Shown here piece by piece: positions 52,271 to 64,000 of a stretch of 64,000 nucleotides of DNA. Origin of the DNA: Acanthopleura granulata (lineage: Eukaryota; Mollusca; Polyplacophora; Chitonida; Chitonidae); the NCBI GenBank assembly GCA_016165875.1, contig JABBOT010000004.1, forward strand, positions 6,331,351-6,395,350, written 5' to 3'. Made by a program: the position numbers and the translations under genes. The notes beneath the pieces were generated by a model. That model was not told where the DNA came from. It saw only the letters and a list, made by a program, of their open reading frames with translations, and searched no databases. Within the stretch, counting starts at the first letter, position 1. Each line of letters starts with the position of its first letter.

Positions 52271-54614
52271 TCCAATACTAACTTACCCTCTTAACATATG
52301 CTGATAGATGTGTATTTATCATTTTCTTCTCTTTTAGCCCCCATTGTTAGTCATGTTAGCAAGAAGTTACTTGCAAGAGTCATTCATAACTTTTGTTTGA
52401 ATTATTTCACATAATTTATGGGCATGTACACTTCAATGATGTTGGATTTTAAGCTGTGGTTAAGTTCTTATAGCAAACAAGTTTGGTAAAAGTTGGAAGA
52501 TATCACTCCTTGCTTTTACCATTTAATTTTGTCTATATTTTTTCGAATTGTGTTGGACCTGGCCAGAAGGCTTAGAACACATGCTTGCTTGGCCAGTGTT
52601 GAAAAGACTTTGAAAAGCTTATGTCAGCTTGGAGACTTGCATAATATAAGAACATAATGAGCCTTCTCCACACACCAACTGGCGAAAGATGTGAAGAGTC
52701 CATCTGCATACAGACTAAGAAAAGCCGTGCAAAAGGTCTCCCGCTGAAAAGCTGGACTAGTCCCTTACAATTGGAGATGTATACAAACATGGAACAGAAC
52801 TCCGAGTGCCTGAGTACAATTCACTTCAGGAGGCAAGGACAACTTGATCTTCCAAATACCAACAGTTAGCCGTTTTTTACAAGATGGGTACTGCTCATTT
52901 TAGCTCTTGGTCACAAAAAAGCGAATCTAATGTTTGTACATAGTGAGGTTTTTTACATCTGACGCATTTATTTCCCGGAAGATGCATAACCCAATCTATG
53001 CATCCATCGTGCTTTGGGGGTGTAGTGGATGCGGGAAGTGGACAGGAGTGAGTTTTCTGCACTCCCTTTTTACATGTATGAGATGGGAGGGTTGGGGCGA
53101 GCCACTCAGCTGAACGGTGAGAAGTCCTCTTACATTCCGTGTGTGGCCCTGATCCAGGGTTGTCACAGCTTTCTCCATGTCTTCCACCGCATTTCAGCTG
53201 AGTTGGCAGTAAGGGAGGGACCAGTATTTAAGGGGATAGCAACTGCATCGCGTTTTACATAGAGATATATTGCGGAGTTGAAAAGGAATTACCAATGGAC
53301 ATAGTTTTTTTGGGAAAAGGGACTAGACTGGAGTAAATAATTCACCCTTACTTGTTACATTCGATAACAAAATGCAAGATACCCGACGCTGCTGTGTGTG
53401 CAATTTTGTAATTTCAAGAAAAGGGACAAACTTAGCTTATAGCCGTTTGTACGCCATTACGGGGTGTTGGTATTCCAAAGACCACTTGTAAAGTGTACAA
53501 AGATTTTATACTGATTGAACCTTGTTGTTAGAGACACTGTTATACGCAAAGAGGTTCTTATATGCGGATTTTATAATGTTATCCTTTTTGGGATAAACTG
53601 TTGGCTAAACTTTCAGATAGGTTTTCAAAAATATATATATATATAAATCTGGAGTAAAAATATGGGTCTTACATTACTTTATAAATAACCAGAACGGAAA
53701 CAAATTTTTTGCTTTTATCACCTAACAATGAATTTCTTCAAATCAATGCTTGGGTTTTGTCAAGCTAAAAATTGGTAGTGAAACTACCCTTATTGAGTGA
53801 CAGTTCTGGTGAGAATTTCTCCATCTAAATCTGCTCCGACTGATATCTATTTACATACGGGCCTGTTTGTTCTTGTAACCTTCTTGCACGATGTGCTATT
53901 TTCCATTTTTCGATGTTTGTCAAATGAAGTGTCAAACAAAAGTTATGATTGTTTGGGTTGCGTACATTACCCAGTGTTCATCAAATGCCTATGTCATTAT
54001 GTTTCTTTTATGTGAGTTTAGAATGGATTTCATCTTAGATTCATATTTCTTGCTAGTTCATATTTACCAATCTTAAATGTTACATTGTTTGTAGCTTTCA
54101 TTGTTTCAATATTCTATATATATAATGTTCTTCGTCGTTTCTAGTTTGCAGTTTTGGCTTTATGCTATTGAACAGGGATAAGTACAGTGTACCTTGCCAT
54201 TTATCTGATATCCTTGATCCAGTCGATCATGGATTCCCCAAATAATGCAAAAGGCGCATTTTGTCGAACAACAAAGGATGTCGGCCAACTTCTTAAGCTG
54301 GTTTGAGTGCTATTCCTACCCAGACATGGCCTAAATCTAACACACCATGTTACCCGTTCAAAGTATTTTTGTTTTGTTCGCAATGCTTTAGCTTTAGTTT
54401 ATCTTTCTTCTATAATACTTATTGTCTGTATTGTGATCTGAGCACAGTGATCGAAATTCTGTGGACTAATCAAGCTGATTAATATCTGTGAAGGTCGAAA
54501 TGAAGCTGTTAACTGCCGACTTTGTACATGGGCAACAGCAGGCTGTTTGTTGTCTTTATTATAGTAGTCGAGTATCTCGTTCTGCAATTTGTACTTTTAC
54601 ATGTGCATTACAAA

Positions 54615-54620
54615 AATAAA
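54615..54620 (+). terminator. Candidate distal poly(A) signal
   Basis: AATAAA followed by a T-rich and GT-rich region (tctgcgtgtg near 54663). It would give a ~3.1 kb 3' UTR if the transcript extends this far. Confidence 0.3.
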
Positions 54621-57600
54621 ACTTTTTGCCATTGCCAGAAATACGTTTTCAGTTGATCTTTATCTGCGTGTGAAAACTACTAAATTGGTTTCCTGCCATG
54701 GACATCTGCCATCTCCCGAAGGATCCTTAGGAAAGGAAGGGTTGTATACGCCGAGTAGAGCATATTGTCGGCTGAAACAAATATAAGGAAGGTTGAATAG
54801 AATGTTTCAAGTCATGGAATATTGCATACAGATAATATTGACTGGGGGACAAGATGTTTTATGGTGTAAAACATGTCTCTCAATTACGCAGAGTCCTAGG
54901 GCATTTCTTAAGTCGTGGACTTGGAGCTCTGAAGGAAGTAATAGCCGTGGTAGCCACTATTTTACAAGAGAAGAAAATGACCATCGTCATCCATGCAAAA
55001 TCGAATGTGCTTTATTCATTTTTGTATAAACTGATGTCCTCTTCGTTGTCATTATAGGTAGATATATGTATAAATAAACAAGAACAAAGTGGTGGGCCTA
55101 AAGAAGGAAAAGGTCATCAAGCCGCCAACTGCAAGCAGTGTTTTTATCTTTCTTTTAGGCCTTCATATCTATAAGTTTTGTATTTCCAGATAATCAAACA
55201 TGTACGCGTAGGACTAGACGCAAATTACAGAAATTTAAGAGTACTAATACTATAAGATATATTTGAGCAAATCTAAAACTCGGATGTCAAAAAGATATTT
55301 GTTGTATGGTTTCTAGAAAGTCAGACCGAATATCTTAATTACAACCCACTCCCCAGTCCTGTCTTTGAACATACTGTCCCACAGACTTCTTTAACCTGAT
55401 TTTGTATTCGACTCCTGAGGTTTGAACAAGGTTTCAACCTTGACACTTATGTAATGGTTGGATGGGCTAGAAGAAGTTAGAAGTGATGCCAGCTAAGTTT
55501 ATTGTCAGAGAAGTAGTGTCCGGCATGTAAGGACATTTCCCTAGAGGTGCCACTTTAAAAAGGTAGACATCGTAGACACGATGTTTTGCTGTGTCGGTCG
55601 TGTTTACTCGTTGCAGGGACGAAGGAAAATAGGAAAGCAAATGTTACATTATTTAATATCTCCCCATTGATTTTTGTGCTATACTCTATACAACGACCCT
55701 GTCGCGGAGTACAGTTTATACAGTGTCGTTTGGTAACATGCTGAATAGGTGTTAACTGGATTTGAATTTCGTTGGGCTTCCCCGTTGACAGAACTAAGTT
55801 GGTAAACAGTTTATTACGACAGCATGCAAGCTGCATGGCACAGCGTTTTAATAAGTGCCTCAGAGTATCAGATGCTTTTAGTCTAAAAATCTTTGACCAA
55901 AAGGCTCATTCATCGTCGATTTTAATTTGACTGACTTGGTATTTTGCTCGCGGTTATCTCTATTGGTGTAACTCCCAACGCCAACTCCAGTTTTCAAAAT
56001 CGAGAGAGAAGCAGAAAATCGTACCGACAAGCTGTAACGCCAAAACTATTGACTGATATTAGCCTGTAATCGATTTGGATGCTTCGCTAATGGCTATGTA
56101 TCCATTTCTAGCACTGGAGAGATAATTAGATGGTCACCGCTTTGGTTTCTCCGCGAACTGCCTTTGTGATGTGTGGCTAAGAGACCTAACAATCTTCTGT
56201 ATAATTCCAAATGAGATACCTTTACTACTGGCCATCCGTGGCTCGTATGCAGGTTAAGGCTATCTAAGCCAGAGGAGAATGGATTTTATGACATACGTTC
56301 TTGAATTAATCATAGCCACAATCATTAAGCTAGAGATGTATCCAGCTCTTCACGAGTTCCGTTGGAGTTAGACATGTATTTTTATTTCTATGACCAGGAA
56401 TCTTTGAACTTTATAGCGGTTCGACCGGGTCATCTGCAAGAACCCCGAACTTCATCCACTTTATCACGTAGACGTCCTGCGAAACATCCCGCCGGGTGAC
56501 TTATAGACGTCAATGAGATCGCCAAAATGACGCTTGATCAGCAATGCACAGCTTAACTGTCAAAGTGATTTCAGGAAACAAATCTTCTCAAGAAAAATTG
56601 CACAGTTTTTACTTGAAAATGTAATCTCAGCTCAGAGTAAGTGATTCACATTTCACTTTGTGAGGCACTATCTTTTCGGAAATAGGACACCACATTTAGA
56701 CTTTTTACACTATTGAGATGGTTCTTCAAATAGAACTTTGAGAGGAGAATGGGTTAAATGTGTTCTTCAAGCTTATATACATGTACAACTTACTAACCCC
56801 ATAGGCTTATGTGCCAAGCCTCACCTAATTCCAGTGAGCTGACGCTTAATGTTACAATATTATTGCTCAGCCCTACGATGGAACTGATGAAAAGTGAGTA
56901 AGTTAAGAGGTTTAGGCAATCGTTAACTTGATAAAATATCCTTTACTTTCACTTTGGCTAAAATCTTAGTTGACTGACATCAGTACCAAATCTCATCATT
57001 CGGATATTATGTAAATAGCGTGGGTACAGTGCTTAACCTGCATGGTGTGATTGTGTTGTGTAGATCCTTATTTGGTATGGATATTATAAGCAAAGGGCCC
57101 TTATTTAGTCTTGATATTATAAGCCAAACAGTTTACATCATTCAAACCAACGTAAGAAGAATTGAAACATTAATGAACTCATAAATCTTGGGATCACCTC
57201 AAGGCAAATCTCCATAAACAGGGAACAAGCAGAAGCGATATGTCAGTGAACATGCACATTGATCTCTAATATGTCTGTTCTATACAAGGAAGGAAAGCGG
57301 ACAAATTGTTCTAGTGTAACACGCACGTACCTTTGACCATATGGTTATTGTATATATTTGTATACACTTACACATATATACATGTTTTTATGTGTATATA
57401 TATATATAAGCTGAAGAATAGGTTATGAACTTGCACCTCGTACACATGTACATGAAGGTTTATACATTGTCCATGCAGGAATGGCCCCCGTTGGGAGTTT
57501 TTACGATGCCCGAATGACCAGGGACACCATGCGCAAGGAAATGGATGTTGGTTAAGTCGATAAATCGACAAGCCTTATAATTCTCTCTGACTCGAGATTT

Positions 57601-60600
57601 TCGTGGATACCCGACTATCAAGGCCCGAGAAACTCCAACAGCCACATCTGTGGAGTCTGTGGGCAGGCAAGTTTAAATTATACAATACTATATTGATTGA
57701 AGGCGATGTTAGAACCTCTGGATCGGCCGGTTCTAGAGGATAGACATAAAGACAAGAATCGAGCGAACTCACTATGCAGAACCGCTCTTGGAATCAATAC
57801 TGCCACGAAAGCACACTTAAAATATACATCAGGCTATTATCTCCTCCACACAGGAGCCTGCGTGTGCTGATCCTGGTGGCGCCGGCTTGACAATGTCTGA
57901 TTCGTATTTTCAAACGGCTTCACGTGACTCGCACAAAGCTCTGACAGACGGGAAACGTATCGTTCACAAGAGACCCCGGCAACGGCTTCTGTGGGTTGCC
58001 AGCAAGGCGTGTCAAAGCGCAGCCACCTGGATGCATTAGCACAACGTCGAACTGAAAATGGACAGCTCAGTGTGCAGATATACCCTTAAATGGCTTGAAT
58101 ATACTTTACTGGAACTGAGCAGACCACCTTTTCATGCGGCAATTTCATACAAAATAGTATTATGCCCAATCGATAGAAACCAATACTGACTGAGAGAAAC
58201 AGCGTGGAAATGATGTCACACGCGTTGTAGTTGTAAGAATGTTCTATCTTCTGATTCCATATGGCATTAATTTAACTGCTGGAAGTGAAATAAAGCAATG
58301 CATGTGGTACTGATGAAGGTCAACATAAGGAAAAAGAAGTATATATGCTAGTTAATGCATGCACGTTATAGAGATGTAATTTAGTTCTCAGAGATAAATG
58401 GACTTCAAGGGTATGTAGAGTTAAAGCATTTCTTCATTCAAGGAAGTGCACTGCGGATGTGCATTGCAAAAAGAAGAGAACCTAAAATACGCTTTTAACA
58501 TATATTTCCTAACATTTTCTTCTGAATATTTTTAACGAACGTGCAATATGTCGCCCTTCCATACGTGGTTCTCAAACGAGGTTTCCTGGAAATAGTCATC
58601 GTATTGTGTAAGGCTTGGGGCGCTTGGTGTTAAAATGCGTTCCCTCGGAGAGCTCAGGAATTCGTAAAAAAAATGTGCCATTTTATGTCACTTGGCGAGC
58701 CAATGGACGAACGGGGCAATACACTGTGCAACGATGCTATTCAATGCTAGAGCGTCAACAGAGATGCAAAGGATGGGGACGCATACGGTGTAATAGCCCC
58801 GGGATACGTCGATATCCCAGAATGCGATAACCGTTCTTTCGATTCAGGGCGCGCTGACTCATTCCATGGCCTTTCTATGCATTTAATCGGCCTCGGAAGT
58901 TTGACGATACGTGTGGAATCCAAGGCTACGCCCAGCGTTCCCAGATACTCCGGTCTCGAACACTAGACCACAAGAGCCAAATGTGGCCCACATCTCTCTG
59001 GAGGCCCTGCCTATGAATCAGGGTGACAATCGCAAATCACCTCGCCTCTGACGTTCTCTAATTTTCCCCGCACTTCGGCCTCCTGGAAGGTTTCGTTGGC
59101 GAGCTAACTCCTGCATTGACGGGGCTGAAATTCCAGTTACATCAATGCTAGGGGACTGAAATTGGACATCCTAGTTCTAATCAGTGGGATTTCTCTGCAG
59201 AGCCCGTTGCCCATTGCAGACAGAGCGTCCTAGTTGGGTTCCAGAACCTTTTAACCCAATTTAGAAAAGGCAATTGTTTCAGTGTAATTTAACATTGTTA
59301 TCAAAGCATGTTCCAACTGCACTTTCATTAAGAACCTTGCTGTGCCCTGAAACTAAAACACTAATACTTCTTTTGTACTCAACCAAAATTGCAAACTTAA
59401 TTATGTCCGCAAATTATTCCTTTTGAAATACGTATAGAACAAATGAAGATATAATGATAACTGCAAATTATGCCCGAATACATCGACAACATTAAGCCCT
59501 TTCTGTATATATATATATGGAAACGTGGACCAGTTGGCACGCAGCGTTTCCATTTGAATACAAAGTTCTATGATGGTCGATAAATTATGAAAACAAATGC
59601 TAAAACACTTTTGTACAAGACCTTCTCTTGAACGAATGAAATATTCATAGGAATATCGCTGCCATTTAATAATAATGTGGTAAAAACCTAAACGTTCTGG
59701 TGGAGTGTAAGTTACTTGGAGAAAGGTGTAATGAGTTTGTTTAAATTTATTAAAGAAACGCCCAGTCGTATCACATGGGATCTTTTTGCTGCCTTTAGTG
59801 AGTAGCGGTAAAATATGCAGTCAAACCAGTAATGGCCATTAAGTCCATGAACAGAAATAAAAGAAAATAAAGTTGCCCGGATGTAATATTTAACAAATGT
59901 GAATACCTTTAAAAATGAAGAGAAGTGTTTGACGGATGTTTGATTTATAGCAAAATCATTCTGATTTCAAACGGAGCACATTATTGTCTGCCCGTGGACT
60001 TCGTTCCTCATTATAATTACATCGCATGAATCTGACGTTAAATATCTTCGGGCCAAATAATTTTTTTTACGCCAAAGGACGCTCCAAATAACGACCAACT
60101 TAGGCCATTTAGAGGAATAGCAAGAAAAGCATCTGAATCTCGATACAGGAGACCTTCAACTAATAAAATAATATCCAAAGTCAAGGTCTCAAATACTCGT
60201 TTCATTAATAAAATTATCATCATAATATCTTAGAAACCTATACAATTTTATCCAAAGAACTATTATGGTATGGAGGTAAACCTGGTGTCTCATACATTAA
60301 ACGAGGACTATCGATACAACCACCATGGACGATCCCGTTATACATGGAGGCATTGCCATAAGAACCATTTGTGTATAACGTTGAAAGCAATAAATTTAGC
60401 TGTCCTCTTCGCCGATACTTGGCAGTACGACCAATGCCAATTTGAAGGCAGGTTAACTGTATATACATTGAATATTGAAAGTGAATAAGTATATATCGCA
60501 CTTAAATGCTAATAATAACTACTGAATGTTCGATAACACAGCACTATATATTACTTATTCATGCAATACTACTTAATTTGTATCAGACCTTCCGCTGAAA

Positions 60601-61194
60601 AGATCCATTGATGACCTACATAAGTCGTTAAACATTGGTTTGTCAAAAGTTAACTCATTTATTTCTTTGTATTCAGAGACAAAACTCCGCTTCCAGGCAC
60701 CCTTGATGCCAATCATTTGTCGGGTTATAACAAAGCAATTTCTCCACAGGGTTCATCTGTGACATACATAAAACCTATATTCGACATTGGCCAGACGATG
60801 GTATTGACCGAGAATAAAGGTACTTCCCGCGTGACGTCTCTTGGATTCACATGACTATTGGAAACATATTTACAGGGCACGTAAGACATACAAATCCAGT
60901 ATAGTACATCAAGTGAACACACGCAGCTGTGTGGATTTATAGCATCACATTTAGAAATAGTTGCCCTATGCTATATATACACCGTATAAGCCGATACATA
61001 CAAATAAATATAGACAGGGAACAATATTCTAATCAGGGAAAAGTGCCAAGTTTGACATTCGCGTACCAAATTTGATTGGCGTGATGGAAGCAAGAAATTG
61101 TATTAGACAGACATGGTTTATGTAGGCCTACAAAGTGAAAACAATGATTCCCTCTGTGAAGTTATTGTTCTCCGACAAAAGCTTCATTCACGGT

Positions 61195-61860
61195 GAGTTG
61201 GTATACATTGCTCAAGCGGCATATTGACATGGTAAATTCATACATGCACGGGAAAATTACATATCGCATTCATATATATGACAAATCGAGATGGTCCATT
61301 AGCTTACTGACTTGATATATTCATATATGAATGGCAAAATCACCTCGTTCATTATATACATGAAACTTTCGCGGATTAAATCTACGCAACATAGTACAAC
61401 ATTGACTTATACGTTGCAAAAGTATGCATCACATTCATATATAACACAAATAAATGGTACATTCTAGGAAATTCATACATGCGTGGAAAACTTACTCAGC
61501 GCATTCATAGCCTATTGAGAGTTGGTATACTCTCACAACAAGGTATATAATGTCATAGCAAAATAATACAACAAGGCAAAATTACCCAGCACATTCGTAT
61601 TTTAGCGTCAAATCCAACATGCGTATAACTCTGGAAAACCATGAAGGGGCTTCCCAAGTCGATAACCGCAAAGCTACATTCGCACAATGCACTGATCACG
61701 TGGTATACTGGTGTTGCAAATTATACACGCAAGGCAAACTTATACTCCTCAATGTATACATTCATATGACACACTGGTGGTGCATGGTAGCACGGCAAAT
61801 TCATACGTCCAGGAAATTACACAGGACAGTTAGAATGACATCACAGCAAATGCAGCACTC
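61195..61860. repeat. Degenerate tandem repeat, ~55-100 bp periodic motifs
   Basis: Variants of ggtaaattcatacatgc, ggcaaaattaccc and cagcgcattcata recur about six or more times (for example near 61233, 61337, 61469, 61580 and 61797). The array is heavily decayed. The open frame at 61619-61885 is a by-product of it. Confidence 0.55.
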
Positions 61861-64000
61861 TACATATGTTAACATGGTACGATGATATGGTGCGACCGCA
61901 ATATTGTTGAAAGCAATGCTAAACCCAAACAAAACAAAAATCATACGACATAAGTAGCGGACAGTCATTTGAACACCATATGCACCCCTAGTGCATAGCT
62001 CTGTAGATGTCCAGTTTGGTAAGTTGATGAGAAATGCTGTTAGAAAAACAATAAAATCTCATATTATTCAATATATATATACCTCCACACAGATAGAGGG
62101 CAATACAATTAAACTAGCCAGGACTTCATGCAGATGTTGTACTTTAAATTACATGTAGGTAAACCAATATCTTGACAATATATGATATTTACTGAGACAT
62201 TTACTACACTGGGTTTATGCCTTTTAACCTCAGCTGGCGTTTAATTAAGCGATTTGCCCGTGACAATGTAGAACTACATGCATTTACATCCTATTAGTAA
62301 TATCTGACCCTTACACTTACTACCTACAGTCGTGTATTCAAAGGCTTGTAGATATTTTCAGCACTCATGCTTTTAGATTTACTTATCTCTATCCTTGAAA
62401 TCTTCATGTCTCTTTTCGCCCAAATTTATTTCAAAGGGAACTACAAAGTGTTCAGTTGAAATATGGCGTAGGGGTGAGGAAGTTCTCATTTCTGTTAACC
62501 GTCGTACATGTGACGTCAGTTTTATGTGCACAATATACTTCATAACAGCTACATATATTTTTGCTATATTGGATGGTACCGTACTTTCGATCACAGGAAA
62601 AGGTCGTGCTGATAGCCTGATATAATTAAGTCCCTGAAACACAAAGTATACAAGGAAAATCTCCACCCTTTGCGTCTTCCGTAGAAAAAGGATTGTTAAA
62701 CGAGCCAGTGTATTAATTGACACTTTTGTGTTGCACTGATAAGGAACTAACGCCTGTCATTTGTAATTTCGCATTGCTTGTAGATTTCCAGTACAAAGGT
62801 AGAGAGCACTGTGTATACGACAGGGTTCATTACGATGGGCCTACTACTCTGTCATTTCGGCCACAAACCTTTAATAACCAATTCCTACCTTTGCAGCATC
62901 TATCCGATTGACGTCTATAGGATGCGCGAACTCCGCCAGCATGGAAATAAAGATAACGGGAACATCTATTGGTCTAAAAGTGTAGCCAATCATTTCCATG
63001 GTGGGATTATTTAAATGAATGATTATATATCAGCCATATCGTGGCCAAGGTGTGTGCATTTGAATTGCATACGAAATGAATCGACATTGCTTGATATTCA
63101 GTTAGGTTTAAATTAAGCATCGTGGCCCATTAAATATCTCGAATATGATTATGAGTAGGCTAACTTAGTATGAAACAAGCTCCAGTTACCTCCGAAGCTC
63201 TTGTACTCATTATGTCTTGAGTACCTTCCGGGCCAACCTGGAGCTAGCAAGAAACGACAGACTCCATTTAGGGGTTACATCGAACATTTCTCTGGGCCTG
63301 CAGCTCACTGAAGGTATTCTTTAAGACAATTCAGTGTCGCTGAGATCAGGACATTATTATACCTATGGCAACTGTGCAAGCATATAGGTCTACTCCAGTC
63401 GAATCTTACTAACGTCAGATCTGGATGACACTCCTCAGGATAGTGATTTGTCGCCAGCTAGATCTGAACCTGTGCACACACATACCGCCAACAAATACCC
63501 CTCGCTATGGTCAAGCCTTACAGAGTCAGAATCAACGTTTCAGTTCAAAAATGAATGAAAGAGTCGGCTTGGTATCTCAGAGTAATCCGAAGTTGCACCT
63601 TCATCTAACGAACCCAAACTCTATGAAATCTGATTTCAATGAGATTTCATAAGCCCTTCTGGTCTGACATCAAACGGAATGCATTTTTTCTGGCTCCGAG
63701 AAGTTAACAAGGTTATTTGATCCTAAGCCAGTTTGGTGATGATTGAATGTATATAACCCAGGTTGTAATTACATAACATACCATCAGCAGAATTTACACG
63801 TGCCAGTGAAATAGGTGCTTGGGGATTTATACTCCTATAATCTCTTTGAAGCATCACGTGACCAAGAACACCAAAAGTTTTATGCGTAACAGACAATCTC
63901 CAAGCCTACTATCTACCTACATTTCATACATTTTTGCTTTGCCATTTTAGCCGCATAAGATTTTCAATTTTGAAAAGTGCAATAATGGAGATTGTTTTGA

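Larger units (their letters stand above)
53300..64000. other. Region downstream of the ELAV-like gene, no gene recognised
   Basis: The first 1-2 kb may still be 3' UTR. From about 55.5 kb CpG-containing sequence is commoner, with a GC-richer block at 57.4-59.3 kb, then AT-rich sequence and the degenerate repeat at 61.2-61.9 kb. Open frames here are short and match nothing I recognise. Confidence 0.5.

Noticed and set aside
58615..58830. 71-codon plus-strand frame with basic residues in a GC-richer block
   Set aside because: No domain, no nearby exon partners; GC-richer DNA lengthens chance frames.

Overview
This window is animal nuclear DNA: AT-rich, with long introns, many microsatellites, tRNA-derived SINEs and split genes with GT-AG junctions. 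The SINE type, the frequent tacatgta palindromes and the protein divergence suggest a lophotrochozoan (mollusc or brachiopod-like). That is an inference; no species can be named. Two genes are well supported and both were rebuilt exon by exon from consistent splice phases. Nearly all other long open frames are chance.

Layout. (1) 1-38366, minus strand: nine exons of AGBL4, cytosolic carboxypeptidase 6 (CCP6), a tubulin deglutamylase. The N-terminal 382 codons are here; the C-terminal exon(s), which should carry the catalytic glutamate, are not, and presumably lie beyond the left edge. Introns make up over 95% of this span and hold a ~180-bp tandem repeat, two SINE families, a perfect 44-bp inverted repeat and scattered GC-richer islands. 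(2) 38367 to ~39000: a compact divergent promoter with a perfect CRE palindrome and a TATCGATA palindrome. (3) ~39000 to at least 52.3 kb, plus strand: an ELAV/Hu RNA-binding protein gene, complete for coding (345 aa, three RRMs). It has an untranslated first exon, six coding segments per transcript and a long AT-rich 3' UTR. (4) ~55-64 kb: no gene recognised; a GC-richer block near 57.4-59.3 kb and a degenerate tandem repeat near 61.2-61.9 kb.

Highlights. The ELAV gene has two tandem 154-nt versions of the exon encoding the first half of RRM2 (48161-48314 and 48413-48566). They encode 45/51 identical residues although 28 of those 45 codons differ silently, so both look ancient and under purifying selection. 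Because 154 is not a multiple of three, including both or neither brings an early stop: a mutually exclusive pair enforced by reading frame. The head-to-head AGBL4/ELAV-like arrangement also matches AGBL4 and ELAVL4 on human chromosome 1 (from memory), suggesting a deeply conserved bilaterian gene pair sharing a promoter region. The two proteins act separately (microtubule glutamylation editing versus neuronal mRNA processing and stability); a shared neural regulatory domain is the likeliest link.
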